A stretch of DNA of 27,101 nucleotides. It comes from Oscillospiraceae bacterium (GTDB lineage Bacteria; Bacillota; Clostridia; Oscillospirales; Ruminococcaceae). Under the pieces are notes generated by a model. The model ran no database searches, was not told where the DNA came from, and saw only the letters and a list, made by a program, of their open reading frames with translations. Below are positions 1 to 7,499 of this stretch, in pieces (the first letter of the stretch is position 1; each line of letters starts with the position of its first letter). The position numbers and the translations under genes were made by a program. The stretch spans positions 1 to 27,101 of the forward strand of contig DOQG01000012.1 of assembly GCA_003512525.1 (NCBI GenBank), written 5' to 3'.

Positions 1-329
1 GGAAAGCGCCTGTGGAGCGCCTTCCTCTCTCCCCTTGGGTTGTCTCCCTCACACATAGCAGCATCGTTATCGCACAGAATAGCGAACCCGAGAAGTGCTA
101 CCCGACAAACAGAACTATCGGTAGCCTGCTATCAATGTTAATTGCTAAAACTGTATAACAGAAGTACACTAAAAACAGAATTTCTCAACATATCAAAAAA
201 AGTGAGCCGAGCGCACTATTCTTGCGCTTCGACTCGCTTTTTCTTTTCCGGGTTGTGTTACAACCCCCTTAACATTTAATTTCACCCCCCCTATCCGTAT
301 AAGTCGGGAAAACAGCGGGAATAATAACA
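1..329. other. Gene-free left edge with hairpins
   Basis: I see no supported gene here. Bases 1-25 form an imperfect hairpin (GGAA-GCGC against GCGC-TTCC), and 250-266 form another (GGGTTG, loop TGTTA, CAACCC). A terminator lies at about 197-247 and is listed separately. The minus strand has a short open frame running off base 1, but no recognisable domain and no end inside the window, so I do not call it. Confidence 0.4.
197..247 (+). terminator. Rho-independent terminator
   Basis: The segment AGTGAGCCGAGCGCA (201-215) pairs with TGCGCTTCGACTCGCT (222-238) through about 14 pairs including G-U wobbles, closing a short loop. An A-run precedes it and a T-rich run follows. It presumably ends transcription of a gene lying left of the window. 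The A-run on the other side means it could also act on the minus strand. Confidence 0.7.
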
Positions 330-478
330 TTCCCTCATCTTTTTGTAGTCAAACCACTATTATTCGCTCATAAAAATGTAACCATACGCCGATTATTCGC
401 TCATTTTTTGTGACGAAACGACAAAAGTTCGCTCATGAAAGTGTGAGGAGAGGTTGACTTTTCACTCATTTTTTTGTA
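330..478 (+). repeat. Five degenerate 33-bp direct repeats upstream of the AAA ATPase
   Basis: The core TTCGCTCAT, often followed by a T-rich stretch and TGT, starts at 330 (TTCCCTCA), 363, 396, 428 and 461 (TTCACTCA), giving periods of 33, 33, 32 and 33 bp, about three helical turns. The last copy lies in the spacer between the -35 and -10 boxes of the ATPase promoter. Helical phasing and promoter overlap suggest an operator array bound on one DNA face, but the protein is unknown. The sequence between cores is not conserved, which argues against a CRISPR array. Confidence 0.7.
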
Positions 479-482
479 TTAT
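454..482 (+). promoter_or_regulatory. Sigma-A promoter of the AAA ATPase gene
   Basis: TTGACT (454-459), a 17-bp spacer and TATTAT (477-482) form a near-consensus vegetative promoter. The expected transcription start, near 489, leaves a short leader before the ribosome site GGAGGGG at 504-510. This argues against the TTG at 474 as the start of the protein, because that codon lies inside the promoter. Confidence 0.75.
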
Positions 483-515
483 TATAGTAGGAAACGGCAG
501 AACGGAGGGGTTTTT

Positions 516-1853
516 ATGTATCTTGAGCGCAAGGAAGATAAAATGCTGATCGAATGGAAAATGACGGACGGACATAAGCCGCTTATCATTAAAGGCGCAA
601 GACAGGTCGGCAAAACCGAAACAATACGCAACTTTGCAAAAAACAACTATGAGAGTCTGATTGAAATAAATTTTGTCGAAGAGCCTAAATATCGTACAAT
701 AATCGCTGACGGATACAGAACCGTAGATATTATAAAGAATATTTCGCTTTTAGATCCGTCAAAAAGGTTTATCCCCGGGAAGACGCTTATTTTCTTTGAT
801 GAGATCCAACAATTCCCCGACATTGCCACATCGTTGAAATTTTTTGTACAGGACGGACGGTTTGATGTAATATGCAGTGGTTCTCTTCTCGGAATAAGCT
901 ATAAGTCCATAGAAAGCAACAGTGTCGGATATAAAACGGATCATATAATGCGTTCTCTGGACTTTGAAGAATTTATGTGGAGCAAGGGCTACACCGACAC
1001 GCATACAAATATGCTGTATGAAAAGATGAAAACCATGACCCCGCTTAACGAAGCCGAGCTTGCGGTCTGGCATAAGGCGTTTTTGGAATATTCAGTCCTC
1101 GGTGGAATGCCTGAGGTAATAAGAAATTATACCCAACAAGGAACTTTTGAGGGCTCGCTTGAAACACAGCGTCAGCTTGTAGAGGACTATAAGGAAGATA
1201 TACGCAAGTATACGGACGGAATGGATCAGGCTCGGATAATGAATGTGTTTAATTCGGTCGCGCCGCAGCTTGCCAAGGAGAATAAGAAATTTCAGATATC
1301 AAAGGTAGCTTCGGGAGCAAGATTTAAAGATTACAGAGGCTGTATAGAATGGTTGCTTGACTCGGGGATAGTGAACGTTTGCTATTGCCTGCACTTCCCC
1401 GAGCTTCCGCTTAAAGGAAACGTCGATGCGGATAAATATAAATTGTATTTTGCCGATACAGGTCTTCTTGTTTCAATGCTTGATGATGAAGCACAGGAGG
1501 ATCTCAGAGCAAACAAAAATCTCGGTGTATATAAAGGCGCACTGTATGAAAATATAGTTGCGGAAGCACTTGTAAAAGACGGATATGAACTATACTACTA
1601 CAAGAAAGACGATTCTACACTTGAAGAGGATTTTTTTGTTCGCAGTAAAGACAAATTGATACCCGTGGAGATCAAGGCGGCGAATAATCGTTCAAAATCT
1701 TTGCGCACGCTTATAAATTCAGAACGTTATCCTGATATAACCTGCGGATTAAAGTTTACCGGAGGAAATATCGGGTATAGCGATGATATATATTCTTTTC
1801 CGTATTTCTGTTGTTTTTTGTTAAGACGATTTCTTGCAGAAAATTCAGTTTGA
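516..1853 (+). CDS. AAA_14/DUF4143 family ATPase
   Basis: A 445-residue P-loop ATPase of the AAA_14 plus DUF4143 architecture, very common in gut anaerobes but without an established function. Walker A is GARQVGKTE (residues 27-35), Walker B is LIFFDE (91-96), and a sensor-1-like segment follows at FDVICSGS (116-123). The C-terminal DUF4143 part has the acidic/basic pattern EEDFF then PVEIKAAN, which resembles a PD-(D/E)XK nuclease core. Nuclease activity is only inference. I start at ATG 516 because GGAGGGG lies 5 bp upstream, whereas the longer TTG frame begins inside the promoter. It is a single-gene unit behind the 33-bp repeat array. The family has been suggested to take part in stress or defence, but nothing here proves that. 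Confidence 0.85.
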   Translation: MYLERKEDKMLIEWKMTDGHKPLIIKGARQVGKTETIRNFAKNNYESLIEINFVEEPKYRTIIADGYRTVDIIKNISLLDPSKRFIPGKTLIFFDEIQQFPDIATSLKFFVQDGRFDVICSGSLLGISYKSIESNSVGYKTDHIMRSLDFEEFMWSKGYTDTHTNMLYEKMKTMTPLNEAELAVWHKAFLEYSVLGGMPEVIRNYTQQGTFEGSLETQRQLVEDYKEDIRKYTDGMDQARIMNVFNSVAPQLAKENKKFQISKVASGARFKDYRGCIEWLLDSGIVNVCYCLHFPELPLKGNVDADKYKLYFADTGLLVSMLDDEAQEDLRANKNLGVYKGALYENIVAEALVKDGYELYYYKKDDSTLEEDFFVRSKDKLIPVEIKAANNRSKSLRTLINSERYPDITCGLKFTGGNIGYSDDIYSFPYFCCFLLRRFLAENSV

Positions 1854-1949
1854 TATAATCGGGGATTACAGACAGGGGATTGCTACCCCCTTACTAATGC
1901 GGCTTTACGGGTAGAATAAAAAATATAATAAAAATTTTCAAAAAACCTA

Positions 1950-1979
1950 TTGACAAAACCTATCTGATTAGTGTATAAT
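1950..1979 (+). promoter_or_regulatory. Sigma-A promoter of the metY leader
   Basis: Consensus TTGACA (1950-1955), an 18-bp spacer and consensus TATAAT (1974-1979) predict transcription from about 1986. This gives a leader of roughly 228 bases before metY, long enough to hold the leader peptide and its hairpins. Confidence 0.85.
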
Positions 1980-2005
1980 ACAAACATACCAAACAGATAG
2001 GTTTT
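1955..2005. promoter_or_regulatory. Operator-like inverted repeat around the metY -10 box
   Basis: AAAACCTATCTG (1955-1966) and CAGATAGGTTTT (1994-2005) are a perfect 12-bp inverted repeat flanking TATAAT. A further AAACCTAT half-site lies at 1943-1950. The left arm is upstream of the predicted transcription start, so the repeat must act as DNA rather than RNA. A repressor answering to cysteine or sulfur status, for example of the Rrf2/CymR type, is plausible but is inference. Confidence 0.65.
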
Positions 2006-2046
2006 GAGGGTAAGAAAACCTGTCCAAGTGTGAATAAAAGAAAGGA

Positions 2047-2112
2047 GGCACATTTGATGAGTATCGTCGTAAGAGCCTTACGGCACAATTTCAGGAACGG
2101 ACGAATGTGCCG
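2047..2112 (+). promoter_or_regulatory. Competing hairpins in the metY leader (attenuator candidate)
   Basis: The segment CGAATGTGCC (2102-2111), which contains the first Cys codon of the leader peptide, can pair with GGCACATTTG (2047-2056) at the leader ribosome site: 10 pairs with one G-U. Alternatively TGTGCCG (2106-2112) pairs with CGGCACA (2081-2087). The two structures exclude each other, and a ribosome stalled at the Cys codons would disturb both. I see no clear intrinsic terminator after them, so control could act on translation or on Rho access. Confidence 0.55.
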
Positions 2113-2125
2113 CTGTATAGCATAA
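2057..2125 (+). CDS. Leader peptide with Cys codons upstream of metY
   Basis: A 22-residue open frame starts at ATG 2057 after a strong AAAGGAGG ribosome site (2041-2048) and ends at TAA 2123-2125. It is rich in Arg and ends in GRMCRCIA, so two Cys codons lie near its 3' end. Its place between a consensus promoter and a sulfur-assimilation gene, and the overlap of its Cys codons with mutually exclusive hairpins, fit a cysteine-sensing leader peptide. Cys-responsive leader peptides are known upstream of sulfur genes in other bacteria; this specific one I infer. It is too short for ordinary gene finders and could be non-functional. Confidence 0.55.
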   Translation: MSIVVRALRHNFRNGRMCRCIA

Positions 2126-2213
2126 GTAAAGTGCTTAAAGCACACCCCGGAAAACAAAACTAAAATAAGAATTTGACAGGCTATAAGCCGACTGAAAGAA
2201 AGAGGTATTTACA

Positions 2214-3509
2214 ATGAGCTATACATATGATAACAACTACAGATTTGAGACGATCCAGCTTCACGCAGGTCAGGAAACTCCCGATCCCGCATCAGACGCA
2301 AGAGCAGTTCCGATATATCAGACAACATCATACGTTTTCAAGAACAGTGCACACGCTGCCGCACGTTTCGGTCTTGCTGACGCAGGCAATATATACGGCA
2401 GACTTACAAACTCAACACAGGGTGCTTTTGAAACAAGAATTGCCGCTCTTGAGGGCGGTGTTGCCGCACTTGCTACAGCATCGGGTGCAGCCGCTATAAC
2501 ATACGCTATTCAGGCGCTCGCTTATAAGGGTGAGCACATAGTAGCACAGAAGACGATCTACGGCGGCAGCTACAACCTGCTTGCACACACACTTCCCCAG
2601 TACGGTATCAGCACTACATTTGTAGATGCGCACAACCTTGAAGAAGTTGAGAACGCAATTCAGGATAACACAAAGGCTATCTACCTTGAAACACTCGGCA
2701 ACCCCAACAGCGATATCCCCGACATTGACGCTATCGCAGAGATCGCTCACAAGCACGGACTTCCGCTTGTAATAGACAACACATTCGGTACTCCTTACCT
2801 TATCCGTCCTATAGAGCACGGTGCGGACGTTGTAGTACACTCGGCTACAAAGTTCATCGGCGGTCACGGCACAACGCTCGGCGGCGTTATCGTTGACTCT
2901 GGCAAGTTTGACTGGAAGAAGAGCGGCAAGTACGCTCCCATCGCAGAACCCAACCCCAGCTATCACGGTGTATCCTTTGTAGATGCTGTAGGTCCTGCCG
3001 CATTCGTAACATATATAAGAGCTATTCTTCTGCGTGATACAGGCGCTACAATTTCACCGTTCAACGCTTTCCTGCTTTTACAGGGCACAGAAACACTCTC
3101 GTTAAGACTTGACCGCCATATTGAGAACACAAAGAAGGTTGTAGAGTTCCTTGCTAACCACCCAAAGGTTGAAAAGGTAAACCATCCTTCTCTGCCCGAC
3201 CACCCCGATCACGCTCTATATACAAAGTACTTCAAAAACGGCGGTGCTTCTATCTTCACGTTCAACATCAAGGGCGGTCAGGAAGAAGCTCATAAGTTCA
3301 TCGACAGCTTACAGATATTCTCACTGCTCGCAAACGTTGCAGATGTAAAGAGCCTTGTAATTCACCCCGCTACAACAACTCACTCACAGCTGACAGACGA
3401 AGAGCTTGCCGACCAGGGTATAGGCAGAAACACTATCCGTCTTTCGATCGGCACGGAGCACATCGACGATATAATCGCCGACCTCTCACAGGCATTTGAT
3501 AAAGTATGA
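2214..3509 (+). CDS. metY: O-acetylhomoserine sulfhydrylase (MetY)
   Basis: A 431-residue Cys/Met-metabolism PLP enzyme of full family length. It makes homocysteine from O-acetylhomoserine and sulfide in the cytosol, the direct sulfhydrylation route to methionine. Visible marks are the N-terminal ETIQLHAGQ, YGRLTNST (residues 61-68), the cofactor-contact motif ATASGAAA (87-94), and the Schiff-base lysine K213 in HSATKFIGGHG. The long N-terminal half and the insertion before the C-terminal domain favour MetY over cystathionine synthases or lyases. AGAGG at 2201-2205 sets the ATG 2214 start. Expression is probably controlled by the operator and leader peptide upstream. It stands alone, with mnmA 330 bp downstream behind hairpins. 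Confidence 0.93.
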   Translation: MSYTYDNNYRFETIQLHAGQETPDPASDARAVPIYQTTSYVFKNSAHAAARFGLADAGNIYGRLTNSTQGAFETRIAALEGGVAALATASGAAAITYAIQALAYKGEHIVAQKTIYGGSYNLLAHTLPQYGISTTFVDAHNLEEVENAIQDNTKAIYLETLGNPNSDIPDIDAIAEIAHKHGLPLVIDNTFGTPYLIRPIEHGADVVVHSATKFIGGHGTTLGGVIVDSGKFDWKKSGKYAPIAEPNPSYHGVSFVDAVGPAAFVTYIRAILLRDTGATISPFNAFLLLQGTETLSLRLDRHIENTKKVVEFLANHPKVEKVNHPSLPDHPDHALYTKYFKNGGASIFTFNIKGGQEEAHKFIDSLQIFSLLANVADVKSLVIHPATTTHSQLTDEELADQGIGRNTIRLSIGTEHIDDIIADLSQAFDKV

Positions 3510-3534
3510 TCGTGTGCCGATGCGGCACGGCAAA

Positions 3535-3684
3535 TTCCGCCTTTAATATAGTTTCTGCTATGCTTAGCATGGCGAAACGGCGGGATTAAACGTAACCGAA
3601 AAGCAACTTAAAATACGTTACTCCCAGTTCCGCCTTTGATACAGTTTCAGCTATGTCCGACATAATGAAACAGCGGTATTAAAA
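3535..3684. repeat. Two copies of a hairpin repeat between metY and mnmA
   Basis: Copy 1 (3535-3590) and copy 2 (3628-3684) both run TTCCGCCTTTRATA, then GTTTC, a stem, GAAAC, then (G)GCGG and TATT/GATTAAA. The inner stem is GCTATGC/GCATGGC in copy 1 and CTATGT/ACATAA in copy 2, so paired bases changed together while the fold was kept. A 15-base hairpin, GTGCCG-ATG-CGGCAC (3513-3527), precedes them directly after metY. They look like a dispersed hairpin repeat or small RNA family. No other gene is visible in 3510-3839. Confidence 0.6.
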
Positions 3685-3787
3685 AACGAATTGTTTTGAT
3701 TTGAAAGAATCGTTCCTCCCTAAATTGACCTTTCAATTCAGTAAAAACAGTCACAGCCATAAATTATGTGTGATATTCCGAATAACG

Positions 3788-3816
3788 AGCCGACAGTTAA
3801 AATGCTGTCGGCTTTC
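3788..3816 (+). terminator. Hairpin with T-run just before mnmA
   Basis: AGCCGACAG (3788-3796) pairs perfectly with CTGTCGGCT (3805-3813), followed by TTTC. Its end is only about 25 bases before the mnmA start. It could terminate the metY transcript or, if the mnmA promoter lies upstream, act as an attenuator in the mnmA leader. I could not find a convincing promoter between the hairpin and the gene. Confidence 0.7.
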
Positions 3817-3839
3817 GTTGGTATTCAGAAAGGACTAAA

Positions 3840-4916
3840 ATGAACAATAAGGCAGTAATTGCAATGAGCGGCGGCGTTGATTCAAGCGTGGCGGCTTACC
3901 TTATGAAACAGCGCGGGTCTGATTGCATCGGTGTTACAATGAAGCTGTTTGCAAATGAGGACATAGGCGTGTCGAGAGAGCATAGCTGCTGCTCGCTTGA
4001 CGATGTCGAGGACGCAAGGAGCGTTGCGTATTCGCTTGATATGCCGTACTATGTTTTCAACTTCTCAGACAGGTTTGAAACCGATGTGATAGACCGCTTT
4101 ATACACGCTTATGAGAACGGCATAACACCAAATCCCTGCATAGACTGCAACAGGTATCTGAAGTTCGACAAGCTTTATATGAGAGCCAAGGAGCTTGACC
4201 GCGACTATGTGGTAACGGGTCATTACGCAAGGGTCGAAAAGGGCGGAAACGGCAGATATCTGCTTAAAAAGGCGCTTGATGATACCAAGGATCAGAGCTA
4301 TGTATTGTACTGCCTTACACAGGAACAGCTCAGCCACACCATATTTCCGCTCGGAGAGATGAGAAAATCGCAGGCGAGAGAAATTGCCGAGGCTCAGGGC
4401 TTTATAAATGCGCGGAAAGCCGACAGTCAGGATATATGCTTTGTTCAGAATGGCAGCTATGCCGACTTTATAGAGCAGTACACAGGCAAGAATTATCCGG
4501 ACGGCGATTTTCTCGACACAGAGGGTAACGTTATCGGCAGGCACAAGGGCGTGATAAGGTACACTGTAGGTCAGCGTAAGGGGCTGGGCATTTCCGCACC
4601 CGAACCGCTGTATGTAAAGGCAGTGGACCCTGTAAGCAACACCGTAACGCTATCATATAACGACGGACTGTACAGCAGTGTGGTTAAGGCGGGGGATATC
4701 AATCTTATTTCCGTGCCGGAGATAAAGGGTGAAATGCGTGTTAAGGCTAAGGTACGCTACCGCCACACCGAGCAGTGGGCTACCGTTACGCAAAACGGTG
4801 ATACTCTCACGGTGGTTTTTGATGAGCCGCAAAGAGCGGTCACCTGCGGTCAGGCGTTGGTGCTGTATGACGGCGACATCGTGGTCGGCGGGGGAACGAT
4901 AATTGAGGTGCAATAA
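3840..4916 (+). CDS. mnmA: tRNA-specific 2-thiouridylase MnmA
   Basis: A 358-residue enzyme that thiolates U34 of tRNAs for Lys, Glu and Gln, using ATP and a persulfide sulfur. The PP-loop SGGVDSS (10-16) adenylates the uridine. The two catalytic cysteines are C103 in NPCIDCN and C200 in SQDICFV. TGHYAR (126-131), KDQSYVL (150-156) and YTVGQRKGLG are further family signatures. The C-terminal beta-barrel for tRNA binding is complete and the length is normal. AAAGGA precedes ATG 3840. The gene is transcribed alone. Sulfur is the only evident link to metY next door, and I do not infer an operon. Confidence 0.95.
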   Translation: MNNKAVIAMSGGVDSSVAAYLMKQRGSDCIGVTMKLFANEDIGVSREHSCCSLDDVEDARSVAYSLDMPYYVFNFSDRFETDVIDRFIHAYENGITPNPCIDCNRYLKFDKLYMRAKELDRDYVVTGHYARVEKGGNGRYLLKKALDDTKDQSYVLYCLTQEQLSHTIFPLGEMRKSQAREIAEAQGFINARKADSQDICFVQNGSYADFIEQYTGKNYPDGDFLDTEGNVIGRHKGVIRYTVGQRKGLGISAPEPLYVKAVDPVSNTVTLSYNDGLYSSVVKAGDINLISVPEIKGEMRVKAKVRYRHTEQWATVTQNGDTLTVVFDEPQRAVTCGQALVLYDGDIVVGGGTIIEVQ

Positions 4917-4942
4917 ATGCTTGCTTCTTACACAAGGTGCAG

Positions 4943-4985
4943 AAAGCCATTGACTTATCGTTTATAAAAGATATATGGCTTTTTG
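4943..4985 (+). terminator. Terminator after mnmA
   Basis: AAAGCCAT (4943-4950) pairs with ATGGCTTT (4975-4982) around a 24-base loop that can pair further inside (ATC/GAT). A T-run follows. It separates mnmA from the flagellar operon. Confidence 0.6.
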
Positions 4986-5047
4986 ACATGCTCAAACTGC
5001 CGTTTTACAAATTATCTGTTTTTTTAGGCTGAAATTCCGCCGAAAAA

Positions 5048-5074
5048 TAAACTTTAGCGTAAAACTGCCGATAG
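5048..5074 (+). promoter_or_regulatory. Sigma-28 (FliA/SigD) promoter of the late flagellar operon
   Basis: TAAA (5048-5051), exactly 15 bases, then GCCGATAG (5067-5074) matches the known SigD consensus TAAA-N15-GCCGATAT at all but the last base. It lies 56 bp before flgM, which encodes the inhibitor of the same sigma factor. The operon is therefore expected to be switched on after hook completion and to feed back through FlgM. Confidence 0.92.
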
Positions 5075-5129
5075 AATATATGTAGAAGAATTTTATAGGC
5101 ATATTTTGCCCGAAGGGAGCTGAAAATAA

Positions 5130-5399
5130 ATGGAAATAAAGAACATCAGCGGAGTTGTAAATATATACAACAAGGTAAAATTGAACAGCGGTAAAACAAA
5201 GGTCGCTCCCGCAGAAAAGAAGACAGATAAGATAGAATTCAATTTTGCTCGCAGTGTAGAAGCCGCAAAGGCAGACCTTGCATCGGCGGTGGCTGAAAAC
5301 GCTTCGGCAGAGCGTATTGCCGCACTCAGTGAAAGCGTTGCAGGAGGCAGTTATGAGGTAAGTCCGGATATGATCGCGGACTCGATATTGATGTTCTGA
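5130..5399 (+). CDS. flgM: Anti-sigma-28 factor FlgM
   Basis: An 89-residue protein of normal FlgM length. FlgM holds sigma-28 inactive until it is secreted through the finished hook-basal body. The C-terminal sigma-binding helices are recognisable: ERIAALSESVAGGSYEVS (61-78) followed by PDMIADSIL, matching the usual RI..LK..I..G.Y.V......A..ML pattern. The N-terminal half is low in complexity and rich in Lys and Ala, as expected for the disordered secretion part. GGGAG upstream sets ATG 5130. It is the first gene after the sigma-28 promoter and 28 bp before flgN, as in Bacillus and Clostridium. Confidence 0.88.
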   Translation: MEIKNISGVVNIYNKVKLNSGKTKVAPAEKKTDKIEFNFARSVEAAKADLASAVAENASAERIAALSESVAGGSYEVSPDMIADSILMF

Positions 5400-5427
5400 T
5401 AAAACGCAACAGAAAGGACCGATACCG

Positions 5428-5907
5428 ATGACGACAGAAACAGCCGATAGGATTATCGGATTTCTTGAAAAATACAACGGCGCATATCGCGAGATGGTGA
5501 CATTCCTGACCGAAAAGCAGGCAAAGGTCATGGCGGACGATCTGCTGTGGCTTCTCGATTCGGTCGAGAACGAGCAAGCGCTGGTTATGAAAATACAGTC
5601 GGAGGAAGCCGCACGTACAGTGCTTTTTAAGGAACTGGGTCTTGGCGAAACAAAAGCAAAGCAGCTTATCGAGGACACTCCCGACGAAAGAAAGTCAAAA
5701 CTTACTCTGCTTTATGACGAGCTTACGGGATATGTGGCAAGGATAAAGCAGTTAAACAGCATTATCGTTGAAACGGTAGAAAAGAAACTGTCAGTTCAGG
5801 AGGAACTGATGCGGAAGACAGGGATGACACTTACAGAAACCTATAACGGCTACGGTGCTAAAATAAAGCACACCTCAGCGCCGAAGGGATTTCTCGGTAA
5901 CATATAA
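5428..5907 (+). CDS. flgN: FlgN-type flagellar export chaperone
   Basis: A 159-residue, largely helical protein with heptad-like leucines. It sits between flgM and flgK exactly where B. subtilis has yvyG/flgN. FlgN chaperones bind the C-termini of the hook-associated proteins FlgK and FlgL in the cytosol and bring them to the export gate. The call rests on size, helix content, the middle part ENEQALVMKIQSEE and gene order; the sequence of this family is weakly conserved. AAAGGACC precedes ATG 5428. Only 13 bp separate it from flgK, consistent with co-translation of chaperone and client. Confidence 0.78.
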   Translation: MTTETADRIIGFLEKYNGAYREMVTFLTEKQAKVMADDLLWLLDSVENEQALVMKIQSEEAARTVLFKELGLGETKAKQLIEDTPDERKSKLTLLYDELTGYVARIKQLNSIIVETVEKKLSVQEELMRKTGMTLTETYNGYGAKIKHTSAPKGFLGNI

Positions 5908-5920
5908 TTTCGGAGGATAA

Positions 5921-7480
5921 ATGAGAGCTTCATTTTTAGGATTAGAGATCCAGAAAAGATCGGTACAGATGGCGCAGAAGGCGCTCGATGTGACCGGAAA
6001 TAACCTGTCTAACCGTGACACGGTAGGCTATACAAGACAGCGCCTTGACGTATATTCCAGCTATATGAATATGAACGGGATATACACCACAAAGCTCGCC
6101 CGTCTGGGACTTTCGAGCCAGGGCGTATTTGCAAGCGGCGTAAGTCAGACCAGAGATGATTATCTTGACAAGCGTTACAGGGACAACAGCTGCTATGTTG
6201 CCGAGTATAACCAGCAGGCATCTATAATGAGCGAGATTGAAACTGCGCTGACGAACTTCTCCGATACATATGAGAATGTTGGTATGGCATATCAGTTTGA
6301 CCAGTTCAAATCCGCTCTGCGTAAATATGCGGAGGACAGTGCCGACAGAGAGGAGCTTGCAAGCGTTGTAAGAAACCAGGCATACAATATATGCAAGCTG
6401 TTCACTCAGCAGAGTATGGATCTTAAAAACCTTGAAAATCAGACCTTATACGATCTGCACTCCACGCTCGAAGATGCAAACCGTATAATAGACGAAATAG
6501 TCGAATACAACAAGCAGATAGTAAACGAGTATGCGATAACAGGAGCAGACCTTATATATAACGGCTTATCCGTTACAGGCGGCTACGGACCTAACGAAAT
6601 GCTTGATGCAAGAAACAACCTTATCGACCAGCTCAGCGAGTTCGGCGACATTCATGTTGAAGATAACTTTGACGGTTCGGTAAAGATCACAATGGGCGGT
6701 CTGATGATCGTTGACGGTCAGAAGAGCAACCGTTTTGTAACAGGTAAGGATTTTGAAGCGTACAGCGCTAAGTATGAAGAAAACGGTGCGGCGGTGCTGA
6801 AGCTGACAGATGGCAACAATATGGTGCTTGAAAGCGGCTCTATAAAGGCTTATACCGATATGATAAACGGCAACGGCACATATGCATCGGGCAAGCAGAC
6901 CACCGACTACGGCATTAAATATTATCAATCGGCTGTAGACGAATTTGCAAAGCAATTTGCAGGGCTTATGAACAAGCTCAACGGCGGCGATGAGTCGGAC
7001 GACAGACTTATGTTCACAAGTGCCGACGGCTCACCGATAACCGCAGGGAATATAAGAATATCAGACGCGTGGCTGAAGGACGCTACGATGATAGCGAAGA
7101 TATACAACGAAAAGACAGGCGCTTATGATTACCCCGTAAATCTTGACGGTAATGCGGTAAACAAGCTACTGCTCGGAATGGACGACAGTGTTCAGATAGG
7201 CAAGGGCGACTATGAAGGCTCAAGCTACGACTTTATACTCTTCCTCAACAACCGTCTTGCTCAGAATATCGAATTTGCGGAAAAGCAGTGCGATATGTAC
7301 ACCGAAACATCGACCTCGCTTCTTGACAGCAGAGATGCGATAATGGGCGTTTCCGAAACAGAAGAGGGCGTTAATATGCTGAACTATTCCAAGTGGTTCA
7401 ACGCTTCCTCAAGAATGCTGACAACGCTTGATGAGGCACTTGATACTATAATAGAAAAAATGGGACTTGTCGGCAGATAA
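5921..7480 (+). CDS. flgK: Flagellar hook-associated protein 1 (FlgK)
   Basis: A 519-residue hook-filament junction protein secreted by the flagellar type III apparatus. The N-terminal rod/hook signature is clear: FLGLEIQKRSVQMAQKALDV (residues 5-24) then TGNNLSNRDTVGYTRQR. The C-terminal coiled part has the expected SVSETEEGVNM-like stretch (GVSETEEGVNMLNYS) and ends in LDEALDTIIEKMGLV, which in assembled hooks packs against the N-terminal helix. The length is ordinary for Clostridia. GGAGG lies 7 bp before ATG 5921. FlgL follows after 19 bp, so both junction proteins are made together. Confidence 0.95.
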   Translation: MRASFLGLEIQKRSVQMAQKALDVTGNNLSNRDTVGYTRQRLDVYSSYMNMNGIYTTKLARLGLSSQGVFASGVSQTRDDYLDKRYRDNSCYVAEYNQQASIMSEIETALTNFSDTYENVGMAYQFDQFKSALRKYAEDSADREELASVVRNQAYNICKLFTQQSMDLKNLENQTLYDLHSTLEDANRIIDEIVEYNKQIVNEYAITGADLIYNGLSVTGGYGPNEMLDARNNLIDQLSEFGDIHVEDNFDGSVKITMGGLMIVDGQKSNRFVTGKDFEAYSAKYEENGAAVLKLTDGNNMVLESGSIKAYTDMINGNGTYASGKQTTDYGIKYYQSAVDEFAKQFAGLMNKLNGGDESDDRLMFTSADGSPITAGNIRISDAWLKDATMIAKIYNEKTGAYDYPVNLDGNAVNKLLLGMDDSVQIGKGDYEGSSYDFILFLNNRLAQNIEFAEKQCDMYTETSTSLLDSRDAIMGVSETEEGVNMLNYSKWFNASSRMLTTLDEALDTIIEKMGLVGR

Positions 7481-7499
7481 GCGGAAAGGATAATTTGAT

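Noticed and set aside
330..478. CRISPR-like array
   Set aside because: The repeated core is only about 9-17 bp and degenerate, there are five units, the last lies inside a promoter, and no cas gene is near.
474..515. TTG start giving a longer AAA ATPase
   Set aside because: This codon lies within the -35/-10 region of the promoter; ATG 516 has a strong ribosome site.
1960..2157. 65-residue minus-strand frame in the metY leader
   Set aside because: It has no ribosome site or recognisable motif and is antisense to the promoter, operator and leader peptide.
2160..2213. T-box or SAM riboswitch upstream of metY
   Set aside because: No T-box sequence and no SAM-I core stems were found; the leader fits a peptide-based device better.
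2412..2966. 184-residue minus-strand frame in metY
   Set aside because: A shadow of the metY reading frame: cysteine- and valine-rich composition typical of antisense frames and no domain.
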